Source: Hyphomonas sp.
GTDB taxonomy: Bacteria; Pseudomonadota; Alphaproteobacteria; Caulobacterales; Hyphomonadaceae
Length of the DNA: 64,000 bases
Direction of reading: 5' to 3'
Assembly (NCBI RefSeq): GCF_016125515.1
Contig: NZ_WGLO01000011.1
Coordinates: 1-64,000 of the forward strand
This document shows positions 26,569 to 36,141 of the stretch, piece after piece (the first letter of the stretch is position 1; each line of letters opens with the position of its first letter). A program made the position numbers and the translations under genes. Below the pieces are notes generated by a model. That model did no database searches and was not told where the DNA came from. It saw only the letters and a list, made by a program, of their open reading frames with translations.

Positions 26569-28962
26569 CTAGCCGCGCAACACACCACCCGTCCCTTTTG
26601 ACACGGAAGCGATCACGCGGTCCATGATCGCCTGGATCTGGTCATCCTTCAGCGCTTCGCGCGGCTGGAGCGTGATTTCGAAGGCGACGGACTTCTTGCC
26701 CTCGGCAACGCCCTGCCCCTGATAGACGTCGAATACGTCCACCTTGGAGATCAGCTGCTTGTCGGCGCCGAGCGCATGGCGCGCCAGTTCGCCCGCCGGC
26801 ACGTCGGCATCCACCACAAAGGCAAAGTCGCGCCGGATCGGCGTCAGGTCGGCGCGTTCAAGCACCGGCTTGGTCTTGGTCGACTTCGCCTTCATCACCG
26901 GCAGCGCGTTGAGGTTCAGCTCGAACGCATAGACCGGGCCGTCGACGTCCAGCGCCTTCAGAACGGCGGGATGCAGCGCGCCGAAATTGGCGACCGTCAT
27001 CTTGGGGCCCAGCTTCAGGCTCGCCGATTGGCCGGGATGCCAGTGCGGCTGGGTCGCCGCGCCGATCTGGAACTTGTCGCCCGGCTGGCCAAGCGCGGCG
27101 AGCAGCGCGAACAGATCCGCCTTCGCGGCGAACGCGTCATAGGGCTGCGGTGTGCCTTGCCAATGGCGCTGGGGCGAAGGCTGCACCAGACCGGCAATGA
27201 CCGTACGCTGATCTTTCGGGCCATCGCCCAGATAGATCGGGCCGGCTTCGAACAGACGGATGCTGCGCTCGCCCCGATTGGCCGCGCGCTGCGCCGCCTG
27301 GGCAAGGTTTCCGAGCGCCGTCGGGCGCATGTAGTTGAGCTCGCTGGCCACAGGGTTGGCAACCGTCAGTGCATCCTCGACCTTCCCGAACAGCGCCGCG
27401 TGCTCGCGCGCCATGAAGCTCCAGGTAACCGCCTCGAGGAAGCCCCGGGCCGCCATCGCGCGCCGCGCAATCGACACGCGCGACTGGCGCGCCGCCGCCA
27501 CGCTCTGCTTCAGGCCTTCCGGCATCGGCAACGAGGTCGTTGGCAACTGGTCATATCCCACGAGACGGGCGATCTCTTCCACAATGTCCGCAGACCGATC
27601 AATGTCGAACCGGTGCGACGGCGGCATCAGGTACCAGGCATCGCCGGCATCCTCGATGTCGAACTCGAGATCCTTGAGGATCCGCTTCATCTCGGCCGGT
27701 TTGACCACGAGCCCCGTCAGGCGCTCGACATCGCCGTGATAGAAGGTGACCTTGTTCAGGCGCGCAGGGATGCTGCCCACAATCCGCCCCTTGGTCGCAG
27801 CGCCGCCACCGTATTCGAGGATCAGTGCAATCGCGAGGTTCAGGCCATCGACGCAGCTTTGCGGATCGACGCCGCGCTCGAACCGGTAGCGCGCATCCGA
27901 ATGGATGCCGGTCGTGCGGCCCGTGCGCGCCGTGCGCAGCGGATCGAACCAGGCGCTCTCGATGAACACATCCGTCGTGTCGGCCGAAACGGCAGTCGAC
28001 TGGCCACCCATCACGCCGCCAAGACCGATCACGCCGGATCCGTCGGCGATCACGCACATGTCTTCGCTGACCTTGTAGGTCTTGCCGTCCAGGGCCTCGA
28101 GCGATTCGCCCGTCTTGCCGAGACGCGCCACAACCGCGCCGGTGAGCTTGGCCGCATCATAGACGTGCAGCGGACGGGCGCGATCGAGGGAGATATAGTT
28201 CGTCACATCGACCAGCAGCGAACGGGGCTGAAGCCCGGCCGCGATCAGGCGCGCCTGCATCCAGTCCGGGGACGGACCATTGGTGACGCCGCGGATCAGT
28301 GCGCCTGCGAACATCGGACAGGCCTCGGGTGCTTCCAGTTTGATCTCGACCGGGCACTCGCCGCTGCCGGGCGCTTTCTTGACGTCATTGCGCAGGAACC
28401 GGCCCGCACCGGCGGCCGCCAGATCGCGCGCAATGCCCTGCACGCCCAGCCAGTCCGGCCGGTTGGGCGTCACTTCGAAATCGATCACCGCATCGGTGAA
28501 GCCCATCGCTTCTGCAGCCGGCATGCCGACCATGTACTCGCCATCGAGATCGATGATGCCGTCATGGTCATCACCAAGTTCCAGCTCGCGCGAGGAACAC
28601 ATCATGCCATGGCTGTCGATGCCGCGAATGGCACGCGGCTTCTTGTCTAGCGCCATGCCAAGGCCCGGGATCCATGTGCCGAGCGGTGCATAGATAGCGG
28701 TCATGCCGGCGCGCGCGTTCGGTGCGCCGCAGACGATCTGCTTGACGCCGTCGATGGTCTCGACCTTGCAGACGCGCAGCTTGTCCGCCTGCGGATGAGG
28801 CTCGGCTTCCAGCACCTTGCACACCGTGAAGGCGGCCAGCGCCTTCCTCGGATCGATCACGTGTTCGACTTCAAGGCCTGCCTTGCCCATGTATCCGAGG
28901 ATGTCGTCGAGCGAGGCCTTGGTCACAAGGTGATCATTCAACCAGGAGAGCGTGAATTTCAT
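26569..28962 (-). CDS. pheT: Phenylalanyl-tRNA synthetase beta subunit
   Basis: Structural/editing subunit of the alpha2beta2 enzyme. At 797 residues it has the usual domains: N-terminal OB-type tRNA-binding region (about 39-150, with VCGAPNARAGM), B3/B4 editing domain, B5 domain (about 400-475), catalytic-like core, and C-terminal ferredoxin-fold anticodon-binding domain (about 705-797). Start overlaps the upstream unknown gene by 4 bases. Confidence 0.97.
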   Translation of the reverse strand: MKFTLSWLNDHLVTKASLDDILGYMGKAGLEVEHVIDPRKALAAFTVCKVLEAEPHPQADKLRVCKVETIDGVKQIVCGAPNARAGMTAIYAPLGTWIPGLGMALDKKPRAIRGIDSHGMMCSSRELELGDDHDGIIDLDGEYMVGMPAAEAMGFTDAVIDFEVTPNRPDWLGVQGIARDLAAAGAGRFLRNDVKKAPGSGECPVEIKLEAPEACPMFAGALIRGVTNGPSPDWMQARLIAAGLQPRSLLVDVTNYISLDRARPLHVYDAAKLTGAVVARLGKTGESLEALDGKTYKVSEDMCVIADGSGVIGLGGVMGGQSTAVSADTTDVFIESAWFDPLRTARTGRTTGIHSDARYRFERGVDPQSCVDGLNLAIALILEYGGGAATKGRIVGSIPARLNKVTFYHGDVERLTGLVVKPAEMKRILKDLEFDIEDAGDAWYLMPPSHRFDIDRSADIVEEIARLVGYDQLPTTSLPMPEGLKQSVAAARQSRVSIARRAMAARGFLEAVTWSFMAREHAALFGKVEDALTVANPVASELNYMRPTALGNLAQAAQRAANRGERSIRLFEAGPIYLGDGPKDQRTVIAGLVQPSPQRHWQGTPQPYDAFAAKADLFALLAALGQPGDKFQIGAATQPHWHPGQSASLKLGPKMTVANFGALHPAVLKALDVDGPVYAFELNLNALPVMKAKSTKTKPVLERADLTPIRRDFAFVVDADVPAGELARHALGADKQLISKVDVFDVYQGQGVAEGKKSVAFEITLQPREALKDDQIQAIMDRVIASVSKGTGGVLRG

Positions 28963-29576
28963 GGGTTCGTCCCTTGAAGGGGTTGTTCGGGCGGAGCGCC
29001 TTCGGAGCCAGTGGTCTGGAGGGCTTCAAAAATGTCGGAAGTACCGCGTTCGCAGGCTGGCACGCGCATAGCGCGCTCGCGATCAAGGTCGCGGGCGAGC
29101 CAGCACCGGTCGAACACGGAGCAATAGCAGACTTCCATCTCCAGCTCGCCCCACTCGGCCGCAATCTGGTATAGCTGGTCGTCGGTGATGCTTTCGCGCG
29201 GCCACGAAATCTCCAGCGCGGTGACTTGCGCGCCCGGCGCCAACGCCCGGCCGGTCAGGCTCGTCCAGGAAATATCATAGCCCGCCGGCAAGCGGTCCCG
29301 GTACGCCGTCAAACCGGCGAGCGGCTTTTTGTCCTTCAGCATCGTAACGGATTCGATCAGGGCCGGCCCAACACCGCTATTGCTGATATGCAGGCCCATC
29401 GACACATGATCCGGCACGCGCGAGACAAATCCGTCCATCTGCACGACCGGATAAACCGAACCGTGCTGCTGCGCGCGCATCACCCGGCCCTGGTCCCAGG
29501 CAACAAACAACGCAATCACGCTCGTCAACACGGCGCAGATCGCGATCAGCATTTCAGCTTTGTTGCCAGTACCCAT
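28959..29576 (-). CDS. Uncharacterised membrane-anchored protein between pheS and pheT
   Basis: A 205-residue protein with one N-terminal membrane helix (about 8-26), then a soluble domain with MGLHISNSGVGPALIESV, a beta-rich pattern common in small periplasmic or cytosolic anchored proteins. Not recognised. Fits tightly between pheS (12 bases) and pheT (4-base overlap), so is co-translated with both. Confidence 0.8.
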   Translation of the reverse strand: MGTGNKAEMLIAICAVLTSVIALFVAWDQGRVMRAQQHGSVYPVVQMDGFVSRVPDHVSMGLHISNSGVGPALIESVTMLKDKKPLAGLTAYRDRLPAGYDISWTSLTGRALAPGAQVTALEISWPRESITDDQLYQIAAEWGELEMEVCYCSVFDRCWLARDLDRERAMRVPACERGTSDIFEALQTTGSEGAPPEQPLQGTNP

Positions 29577-29588
29577 AACTCTGCTGCC

Positions 29589-30665
29589 TCAGCTCAGCCC
29601 GCCGCTGACCGACGGTGTCAGCCAGGGTGAGAAGCCGTAATGGCGGGTCCATTGCGGGTCCGCTTCGAAGTACGGGCGCAGGTCAGGCATGCCGTATTTC
29701 AGCATGGCGAGACGGTCGACGCCCATGCCGAAGGCAAAGCCCTGGTGGACGGCCGGGTCCAGGCCGCAATTGCGCAGCACGTTCGGATGCACCATGCCGC
29801 AACCGAGCACTTCCAGCCAGTCCGTGCCTTTGCCGACTTCGACGACGCCGCCGGAGCGCTGGCACTGCACATCCATCTCGGCCGAAGGCTCCGTGAACGG
29901 AAAGAAGTGCGGCCGGAACCGTGCGGTGACATTGTCGACCTCGAAGAAGGCTTTCACGAAATCGACGAGACAGCCTTTCAGGTGGCCCATATGGATGCCC
30001 TCCTCGATGACGAGGCCCTCGACCTGATGGAACATAGGCGTGTGGGTCGCGTCCCAGTCGTTGCGGAACACACGGCCCGGCACAAGAATCCGGATCGGCG
30101 GCTTCTCGGTCATCATCGTGCGCACCTGAACCGGGCTCGTATGTGTACGGAGCACCTTGGGAAGGTTGCCCTGCCCCTGCTTCAGGAAGAACGTATCGTG
30201 CGTCTCGCGGGCCGGGTGGCCCTCGGGGAAGTTCAGCGCGGTGAAATTGTGCCAGTCATCCTCAATGTCCGGGCCTTCCGCCACACGGAAGCCCATGTCG
30301 CCGAAAATGGCGGCGATTTCCTCGAACACCTGCATCACCGGGTGCAGCGCCCCTTCCCCGGCCGATGGCGCCGCCGGCAGGGTCAGGTCGATCTTCTCGC
30401 GTGCCAGCTGGGCTTCAAGCGCCTTGGCCTCCAGCGCACCCTTGCGGGCACGCACAGCGTCCTCGATACGGCCCTTCAGCGCGTTCAGCGCCGGGCCCTT
30501 TTCCTTGCGCTCCTCGGGCGACATTGCGCCGAGTGTGCCCATCAGGCCCGAGACCCGGCCTTTCTTTCCGAGCTCGGAAACCCGGACCGCGTCCAGCGCC
30601 TCAAGGCTCGCCGCGCCGTGAATGGCGGCCAGCGCTTCCTGCTCGATAGATGTAATGTCGGACAC
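29589..30665 (-). CDS. pheS: Phenylalanyl-tRNA synthetase alpha subunit
   Basis: Catalytic subunit charging tRNA-Phe. A 358-residue class II synthetase: N-terminal coiled coil (about 1-95), motif 2 [18 protein letters not shown], motif 3 [15 protein letters not shown] chose GTG 30665 (VSDITS) because GGAAGGGG lies 9 bases upstream and no ATG is available nearby. Confidence 0.96.
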   Translation of the reverse strand: MSDITSIEQEALAAIHGAASLEALDAVRVSELGKKGRVSGLMGTLGAMSPEERKEKGPALNALKGRIEDAVRARKGALEAKALEAQLAREKIDLTLPAAPSAGEGALHPVMQVFEEIAAIFGDMGFRVAEGPDIEDDWHNFTALNFPEGHPARETHDTFFLKQGQGNLPKVLRTHTSPVQVRTMMTEKPPIRILVPGRVFRNDWDATHTPMFHQVEGLVIEEGIHMGHLKGCLVDFVKAFFEVDNVTARFRPHFFPFTEPSAEMDVQCQRSGGVVEVGKGTDWLEVLGCGMVHPNVLRNCGLDPAVHQGFAFGMGVDRLAMLKYGMPDLRPYFEADPQWTRHYGFSPWLTPSVSGGLS

Positions 30666-30740
30666 GGAATGCCCCTTCCAGAAAACCAAGCCGGGTGTTT
30701 AGCGGCGTCCGCGGCCCACGCCAACCCGCTTGCATGCGGG

Positions 30741-31742
30741 TCAGACCGGTTCGTAGTGGCGCAGACTCGCAAAGAAGGCGTCAAAATCGGTCCACCAGAT
30801 CACCGGGTCCGGCTCGCCATCAACATCGAACCGGTCGAAATCGGTAAAGCCGACCCTGGGCGCGCCGGGCTGGTTATAGTCCAGGAACAGGGTTTCGCGG
30901 TACCATTGCGCCAGCACGATCATCGCCTTGCTGCCTTCCGGGAACTGGTCCGCCTCGTCCGGATCGTCCGGGTCGGCATAGTCGCAGACCGTGTCCCAGA
31001 GGGTGCGCAGGCTTTCGGCGGGTACGAGGTCGTTATAGGCGCCGAACGGCGTCATCACGTGTTCGTAGCGGTCCGGATGGGTGATGCCGCGCTTCGGGAT
31101 GCACAGGCCCGCCACATTGCCCCCGTTCTGGCGCCGGTAGAGCTCGATCAGCGTGTCCGGCAGCGCGCGGCCGAGCCGGGCCTCGACGCGGGTGATGTCG
31201 TCCTCACTGAGGCCGCCCTCGCCCGCCGCCTCGCCCGAGAAGAACGTGTCGAGCGTCACCGGATCTGCCGAGACGATGAGGTCGGACTGCCGTTCGGCCG
31301 GGGTGTCGTCGTCCGGCAGCATCCAGAGCGGCAGGAAGCTGGCGGGCTTGCCCTCCAGCCGGTCGATATAAAGCCCCATGATCGCGCCGACCACGCCCAC
31401 CGCGATCGGCCAGATGGCATCCGCGGGGCCGAAGGGTGCCACGTTCACCGCGCCGCTGAACAGCGCGCTGAGGCCGAACCCGATGAGGTAAAGCGCCGAC
31501 ACGAGCAGCAATTGCAGGGCAAAGTCAGCCGGCAGCTGCAACCAATAACGTTTCAGCGTCCCGGAATTGCGCGCGACGCGCCAGAGCCGCAGCTGGCCGA
31601 ACAGGTAGGCCAGCGTGAACCCCGCCCCCAGGAATGGGAGGATCCAGGGCGAGCGCTGCACGAGCCCGGCCGCCAGCGCAAAGCCCACCAGGCCAAGGCC
31701 CAGTGGAATCCGCAACGCTGCGCTGAGTTTCGTGACGCCCAT
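30741..31742 (-). CDS. SMI1/KNR4 (SUKH)-domain membrane protein
   Basis: A 333-residue protein. The first ~130 residues hold about four membrane helices. The C-terminal ~200 residues look like a SUKH domain: GLSEDDITRVEARLGRALPD, LIELYRRQNGG, an acidic stretch DPDDPDEADQFPEGS and FLDYNQPG. SUKH proteins often serve as immunity proteins or binding adaptors; no toxin is next to it. Its only good Shine-Dalgarno (GGGAGG) is the 3' arm of the upstream terminator. Family assignment is by motif only. Confidence 0.7.
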   Translation of the reverse strand: MGVTKLSAALRIPLGLGLVGFALAAGLVQRSPWILPFLGAGFTLAYLFGQLRLWRVARNSGTLKRYWLQLPADFALQLLLVSALYLIGFGLSALFSGAVNVAPFGPADAIWPIAVGVVGAIMGLYIDRLEGKPASFLPLWMLPDDDTPAERQSDLIVSADPVTLDTFFSGEAAGEGGLSEDDITRVEARLGRALPDTLIELYRRQNGGNVAGLCIPKRGITHPDRYEHVMTPFGAYNDLVPAESLRTLWDTVCDYADPDDPDEADQFPEGSKAMIVLAQWYRETLFLDYNQPGAPRVGFTDFDRFDVDGEPDPVIWWTDFDAFFASLRHYEPV

Positions 31743-31744
31743 GC

Positions 31745-31782
31745 AAAAAGCCTCCCGTGACGACGGTCACGGGAGGCTTAAT
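31745..31782 (-). terminator. Intrinsic terminator after rpmI-rplT
   Basis: A perfect 14-bp stem (31748-31761 with 31766-31779), four-base loop, followed on the minus strand by a T5 run. It ends the ribosomal-protein transcript and abuts the ATG of the SUKH gene. Confidence 0.9.
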
Positions 31783-31817
31783 TCAGCCACGCGGCCTCGG
31801 CCAGCGGGCGTATCAGC

Positions 31818-31979
31818 TCAGGCGCGCGCCGCCTTCTTTCGGGCGTTGCGGGCCTTCTTGGTATTGCCAAAAATGCCTATGTTGGCGCGTTTGGAGAGGT
31901 TGGCGGTCCATTTCGAGTTCCGGCGTTTGACGCGCGGCTTCTTGCTCGGGTGGAGAACGCTGTTCGGGGACTTGCTCAT
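31818..31979 (-). CDS. Small, highly basic 53-residue protein downstream of rplT
   Basis: Reads MSKSPNSVLHPSKKPRVKRR ... ARNARKKAARA: about one third Lys/Arg, no membrane segment. AAGGAG sits 9 bases before the ATG and overlaps the rplT stop, so it is translated with rplT, and the terminator follows its stop. The composition and position suggest a ribosome-associated or RNA-binding protein. I do not recognise the family. Confidence 0.8.
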   Translation of the reverse strand: MSKSPNSVLHPSKKPRVKRRNSKWTANLSKRANIGIFGNTKKARNARKKAARA

Positions 31980-31991
31980 CGGTCGATCTCC

Positions 31992-32354
31992 TTAGGCGAG
32001 GGCTGATTTGGCTTGGGCGACGAGAGCGCCGAAAGCCTCGGGCTCGCGCACGGCGAGGTCGGCCATGACCTTGCGGTCAACTTCGATGCCGGCCTTGGTC
32101 AAGCCGTTGATGAAGCTGGAATAGGTCAGGTCCTGGTCGTGGATACGGACCGCAGCGTTGATGCGCTGAATCCAAAGCGAGCGGAACTGGCGTTTCTTCA
32201 CCTTGCGGCCGACATAGGCATACTCGCCGGCTTTCCAGACGGCAGCGGCGGCGTTGGTGAAGGTATTCTTGCGACGGCCGCGGAAGCCTTTGGCTTGCTT
32301 CAGGATCTTCTTGTGGCGGGCGTGGGCGGGCACTTTGGCGCGTGAACGGGGCAT
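31992..32354 (-). CDS. rplT: 50S ribosomal protein L20
   Basis: A 120-residue bL20, needed for early 50S assembly. Typical basic N-terminus ([17 protein letters not shown]), [10 protein letters not shown] and the C-terminal [19 protein letters not shown] motif. 45 bases after rpmI. Confidence 0.98.
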   Translation of the reverse strand: MPRSRAKVPAHARHKKILKQAKGFRGRRKNTFTNAAAAVWKAGEYAYVGRKVKKRQFRSLWIQRINAAVRIHDQDLTYSSFINGLTKAGIEVDRKVMADLAVREPEAFGALVAQAKSALA

Positions 32355-32399
32355 GGGGGCCTCCTGTCAATTCGTGTTCAAGATCAAAAAAATGAGAAG

Positions 32400-32600
32400 T
32401 TACAGGCCGTAAGGCAGGTACTTCTTGACGCGGGCTTCATCTGCTTTCGCGCCGACGGACGTGCCGCGGTTCTGGCGGATGTACTTGGAATTGTGGCTGA
32501 TCAGGCGGTGGCGTTTGCCGGCCACACCATGCTTCAGCTTTCCTGTCGCGGTGATCTTGAACCGCTTTGCAGCGGCTTTCTTGGTCTTCATCTTCGGCAT
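32400..32600 (-). CDS. rpmI: 50S ribosomal protein L35
   Basis: A 66-residue bL35. Signature MPKMKTKKAAAKRFKITATG and GKRHRLISHNSK. GGAGAAAAAC precedes the start. First gene of the rpmI-rplT transcript. Confidence 0.98.
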   Translation of the reverse strand: MPKMKTKKAAAKRFKITATGKLKHGVAGKRHRLISHNSKYIRQNRGTSVGAKADEARVKKYLPYGL

Positions 32601-32698
32601 GTTTTTCTCCTCAAACTATAGAGCTCACACCCGATCGGGCGGCCCTGGATACACGGACTGGGGGCAATGCCGTCGCCCTGGAGTCCGGCAAGAGGCGG

Positions 32699-32727
32699 CT
32701 TATGGCGGAGCCGCACGCAGGAATCAA
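32699..32727 (-). promoter_or_regulatory. Promoter-like pair for rpmI-rplT
   Basis: On the minus strand TTGATT (32727-32722), a 17-base spacer and CATAAG (32704-32699). Gives a leader of roughly 90 bases. Confidence 0.35.
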
Positions 32728-32861
32728 GAGGGTTCCTCACGCCGCATCCTTTGATTGAAAGCCGCGCCCTCTAAACCGCCCAAAAGCTGTCCAGACGGGC
32801 GGCGGTGCGCCCTGGCGGGCCTGGCGCAACCCTGCAAAGCCGTTCCCGCCCGGCCCATAAC

Positions 32862-32893
32862 GCAAAAAGCCCCCGCTTGGGCGAGGGCTTTCG
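32862..32893 (-). terminator. Intrinsic terminator after infC
   Basis: Minus-strand stem AAAGCCCTCGC/GCGGGGGCTTT (32881-32891 with 32866-32876; one G-U pair), four-base loop, then a T5 run. It separates infC from rpmI-rplT, unlike the E. coli arrangement. Confidence 0.85.
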
Positions 32894-32917
32894 TGAGGCG
32901 TTAGCCAGAGCTGGAAA

Positions 32918-33460
32918 TCAGCGCGGAGCCAGGACCATGGTCATCTGCTTGCCTTCAAGCTTGGGCTCGAGTTCGACTTTCGCCGCTTCCTCGAAATCCT
33001 TCTTCATCTTCTCCAGCAGCTGCATGCCGAGATGCTGGTGGGCCATCTCGCGGCCACGGAAGCGGAGCGTGATCTTCACCTTGTCGCCGTCCTCGAAGAA
33101 ACGGGTGATGGCGCGCGCTTTCACTTCATAATCGTGGGTGTCGATGTTCGGCCGGATCTTGATCTCTTTGAGCTCGGAAGATTTCTGCTTCTTCCGGGCA
33201 GCGGCCTTCTTCTTGCGCTCCTCGAAGCGGACCTTGCCATAATCGAGGATTTTCACGACCGGGACTTCCTGGTCGCCGGAAACTTCCACAAGGTCGAGAG
33301 CGGCTTCGCGCGCAGCGTCCAGCGCGGCGGCCAGGGGCATGACGCCCTGCTTCTCACCCTTTTCGTCGATCAGCAGCACGCGGGCGGCGCGGATCTCTTC
33401 GTTGATACGGGGGCCGACCTGCTTTTTGGCGGGCGCTTCGGCTTCTGGTCTGCGAGCTAT
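32918..33460 (-). CDS. infC: Translation initiation factor IF-3 (AUA start)
   Basis: Binds the 30S subunit and rejects wrong start codons. Starting at ATA (33460-33458) gives 180 residues, the E. coli length, with AAGGAG 8 bases upstream and N-terminus [20 protein letters not shown]. No ATG/GTG/TTG fits this place; the frame continues upstream but not as IF3 sequence. Non-canonical infC starts are a known means of IF3 autoregulation. Conserved IF3-N (RINEEIRA) and IF3-C ([23 protein letters not shown]) are intact. Confidence 0.95.
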   Translation of the reverse strand: MARRPEAEAPAKKQVGPRINEEIRAARVLLIDEKGEKQGVMPLAAALDAAREAALDLVEVSGDQEVPVVKILDYGKVRFEERKKKAAARKKQKSSELKEIKIRPNIDTHDYEVKARAITRFFEDGDKVKITLRFRGREMAHQHLGMQLLEKMKKDFEEAAKVELEPKLEGKQMTMVLAPR

Positions 33461-33496
33461 TGGGGAACTCCTTCCGGGGATGTTGATAACGCCGTG

Positions 33497-33525
33497 AATA
33501 TGCCTGTGTTTGCAGGCATCTTCAA
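33497..33525 (-). promoter_or_regulatory. infC promoter with palindromic spacer
   Basis: Minus strand TTGAAG (33525-33520), 17-base spacer, CATATT (33502-33497), 37 bases before the start codon. A perfect inverted repeat ATGCCTG/CAGGCAT (33500-33506, 33513-33519) fills the spacer. Confidence 0.45.
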
Positions 33526-33644
33526 GGCGCGATGCTTTGGCCTGCGCCGCGCCCGAGCGCAATTGGTAAACTTGGGGGAACTGCGTTGCCCTCGGGCGGG
33601 GGATCGGCTTTGCTGGGCCGGAACAACCGATCCGGGGCCTGACC

Positions 33645-36137
33645 ATGAGACTTTTCGCCTTGCTTGCCGCCGCCTGCCTGATGGTGGCCGCGCCCGCCTT
33701 TGCCAAGGATGAGGCGGCGAAACCGAAAACCCTGACCGAACGGGTGGCGGGGATGACGGCGGCGCCAGGCTTCCTGGACCTTTATACCGATGCGGCGACC
33801 GGGCATGTGTTTGTCGCCCTCCCCGCGTCGGGCGAAGACGGGGTGGCGGTACGGTTCATCTATGCGACGGGGCTGACGGCGGGGCTCGGCTCCAACCCGA
33901 TCGGGCTGGACCGGGGCAATGGCTCGTCGGGTGATATCGTGCGCTTCCGCCGGATCGGCGACAAGGTGATCGCCGAGCAGGAGAACTGGCGCTACCGGGC
34001 AACCTCTGGCCGGGAAGCGGAAGAACGCGCCGTGCAGCAGAGCTTTGCGACCTCGTTCCTGTGGTCGACCGGCGTGGAGGCGACGGACGAGGGCGGTCGG
34101 ATGCTGATTGACCTCACGGGATTCCTGGTGCGCGATGCGGCCGATTTCGGCGCTGCGATGAAATTCGGCAAGGAGGCCGGCGATTACCGGCTGGCGGCGG
34201 ACCGGTCCCTGCCCGACCCGGCGGGCGTGCTGTCCTTTCCTGACAATTCCGAGATCGACGCCTTCCTGACCTTCGAGACGTCGAAGCCGAACGCGCAGAC
34301 GACTGCGACGGCGGCGGACGGGCGGGCCGTGACGCTGGTGTTGCACCATTCCTTCGTGCGCCTGCCCGACGAAGGCTACAAACCGCGCGCATTCGATCAG
34401 CGTACGGCCAATATCGGCATGGGCTTCTATGACTTTTCTGCGCCGCTGGGCGCGCCCATCGTGACGCGCCTGTCGCGCCGATTCCGGCTGGCGCGGATGG
34501 ACTCTGGCGCGGCGTCCGGCCCGGTGAAAGAGCCGATCGTGTTCTATGTGGACAACGGCGCCCCGCCGGAAATCCGCGATGCGCTGATCGAAGGCGCGAG
34601 CTGGTGGGCGGACGGCTTTGCCGCGGCAGGCTTCGAGGACGCGTTCCGCGTGGAGGTGTTGCCGGAGGGCGTCCACCCGCTGGACGTGCGCTATAATGTG
34701 ATCAACTGGGTGCACCGGCAGACGCGCGGCTGGTCTTACGGGGGCAGCATCTCCGATCCGCGCACCGGGGAAATCCTGAAGGCAAACGTGATCCTCGGCT
34801 CGCAGCGCGTGCGCCAGGACCGGATGATCTTTGAAGGCCTCGCCGGGGCGGACAAGACCGGCACGGGCAGCACGGACGATCCGGTGCAGATCTCGCTGGC
34901 GCGCATCCGCCAGCTGGCGGCGCATGAAGTGGGCCATACGCTGGGCTTTGCGCACAATTTTGCGGCGAGCACCAATGGGCGCGCCTCGGTGATGGATTAT
35001 CCCGCGCCCTGGGTGCACCCGAAAGCGGACGGGACGCTCGACTTCTCCGAAGCCTATGCGACCGGCATGGGGGCGTGGGACCTGTTCACGGTAAAATGGC
35101 TGTACACGGAATTTCCCGGGGGCGGCGACGACCGGGGGGCGCTGGACGCGATGGTAAGCGAGACCTATGGCGCCGGGCTGCGCTTCGTGTCCGACGCGCA
35201 TGCGCGCACGGTGGACACGGGCCATCCGTTCGGATCGGTCTGGGACAATGGAGCCGATCCGGTGGCGGCGCTGGACGAGACGATGCAGGTGCGCGCGATT
35301 GCGCTGAAGAATTTCGGGCCGGACGCGCTGGCGAGCGGTCGTCCGACGTCGGATCTCAATGCGGTGATTGTGCCGATCTATCTCTACCATCGCTACCAGG
35401 TGGACGCGGCGGCGAAGTTCATCGGCGGGCTGGACTTCCGCTATGCGGTGACCGGTGACGGCGCGGCGGAGGCGAAGCCGGTGGCGGCGAGCGAGCAGCG
35501 CCGCGCGCTGGCGGCCCTGATCCGGACGCTGGACCCGGCGGCGCTGGACCTGCCGGACAGCCTGCTGAACCAGCTGACGCCGGGCGATGTCGGCTATGCA
35601 GGCGGCGGCGCGCAGGAGGAAGTGTTCGAGGGCAGGACGGGGCCGGTGTTCGACCTGTCGGCAGCGGCGGATACGGCGGCGCGCCTGACGCTGGGCGCGG
35701 TGCTGGAGCCGTCGCGCGCCAACCGGCTGGTGGCGTATGCGCAGCGCGGGGCGGACGCGATGACGCTGGGCGAGACGCTGGATACGCTGGACGCGGCCGT
35801 GTTCGCCGCGCAGGCGGACGCGCGGCGGGCGGCGCTGAACCAGGTGGTGCAGGCCCGCTTCATCTCGGAACTGATCGGCCTGTCGCGCCAGGGCGAAGCG
35901 GCGCCGGGTGTGCGCGCGGCGGTGGATGCAAAGCTCGCGGCGGTCAAGACGCGGCTGGAGAAGAAGAGCCGTGCACGGACGGCGGTTGAGCAGGCGCATG
36001 TCGCGCAGCTGGCGGCCGAGATCGGCCGGCACCTGTCAGGCGCAGAGATAGCGCTGCTCCCTGCCCCTGAGACGCCGCCGGGCAGCCCGATCGGTGCGAT
36101 GGGTCAGGCCGAGGAATGCTGGCACTGCGTGCCGTGA
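33645..36137 (+). CDS. Secreted zinc-dependent metalloprotease (metzincin-like)
   Basis: An 830-residue exported protease. Signal peptide ends APAFA (about residue 20). The zinc site is [11 protein letters not shown] (H427, E428, H431, H437) with a likely Met-turn SVMDYPAP 20 residues on. Length and layout match the DUF5117/DUF4953 zinc-metalloprotease family common in Bacteroidetes and Proteobacteria. Substrate unknown. The C-terminal ~200 residues are Ala-rich helices. Stands alone, divergent from infC. Confidence 0.88.
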   Translation: MRLFALLAAACLMVAAPAFAKDEAAKPKTLTERVAGMTAAPGFLDLYTDAATGHVFVALPASGEDGVAVRFIYATGLTAGLGSNPIGLDRGNGSSGDIVRFRRIGDKVIAEQENWRYRATSGREAEERAVQQSFATSFLWSTGVEATDEGGRMLIDLTGFLVRDAADFGAAMKFGKEAGDYRLAADRSLPDPAGVLSFPDNSEIDAFLTFETSKPNAQTTATAADGRAVTLVLHHSFVRLPDEGYKPRAFDQRTANIGMGFYDFSAPLGAPIVTRLSRRFRLARMDSGAASGPVKEPIVFYVDNGAPPEIRDALIEGASWWADGFAAAGFEDAFRVEVLPEGVHPLDVRYNVINWVHRQTRGWSYGGSISDPRTGEILKANVILGSQRVRQDRMIFEGLAGADKTGTGSTDDPVQISLARIRQLAAHEVGHTLGFAHNFAASTNGRASVMDYPAPWVHPKADGTLDFSEAYATGMGAWDLFTVKWLYTEFPGGGDDRGALDAMVSETYGAGLRFVSDAHARTVDTGHPFGSVWDNGADPVAALDETMQVRAIALKNFGPDALASGRPTSDLNAVIVPIYLYHRYQVDAAAKFIGGLDFRYAVTGDGAAEAKPVAASEQRRALAALIRTLDPAALDLPDSLLNQLTPGDVGYAGGGAQEEVFEGRTGPVFDLSAAADTAARLTLGAVLEPSRANRLVAYAQRGADAMTLGETLDTLDAAVFAAQADARRAALNQVVQARFISELIGLSRQGEAAPGVRAAVDAKLAAVKTRLEKKSRARTAVEQAHVAQLAAEIGRHLSGAEIALLPAPETPPGSPIGAMGQAEECWHCVP

Positions 36138-36141
36138 GGCG

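Larger units (their letters stand above)
32601..32917 (-). other. 317-base spacer between infC and rpmI
   Basis: Contains the infC terminator (32862-32893) and a promoter-like pair for rpmI (32699-32727). The remaining ~100 bases before rpmI form its 5' leader; I saw no convincing L20-binding pseudoknot and no ORF. Confidence 0.6.

Noticed and set aside
29640..31760. 706-codon plus-strand open frame
   Set aside because: Antisense to pheS and the SUKH gene; shadow composition and no ribosome-binding site.
33522..36032. 836-codon minus-strand open frame
   Set aside because: Lies wholly opposite the metalloprotease gene and is an Arg-rich composition artefact with no recognisable domain.
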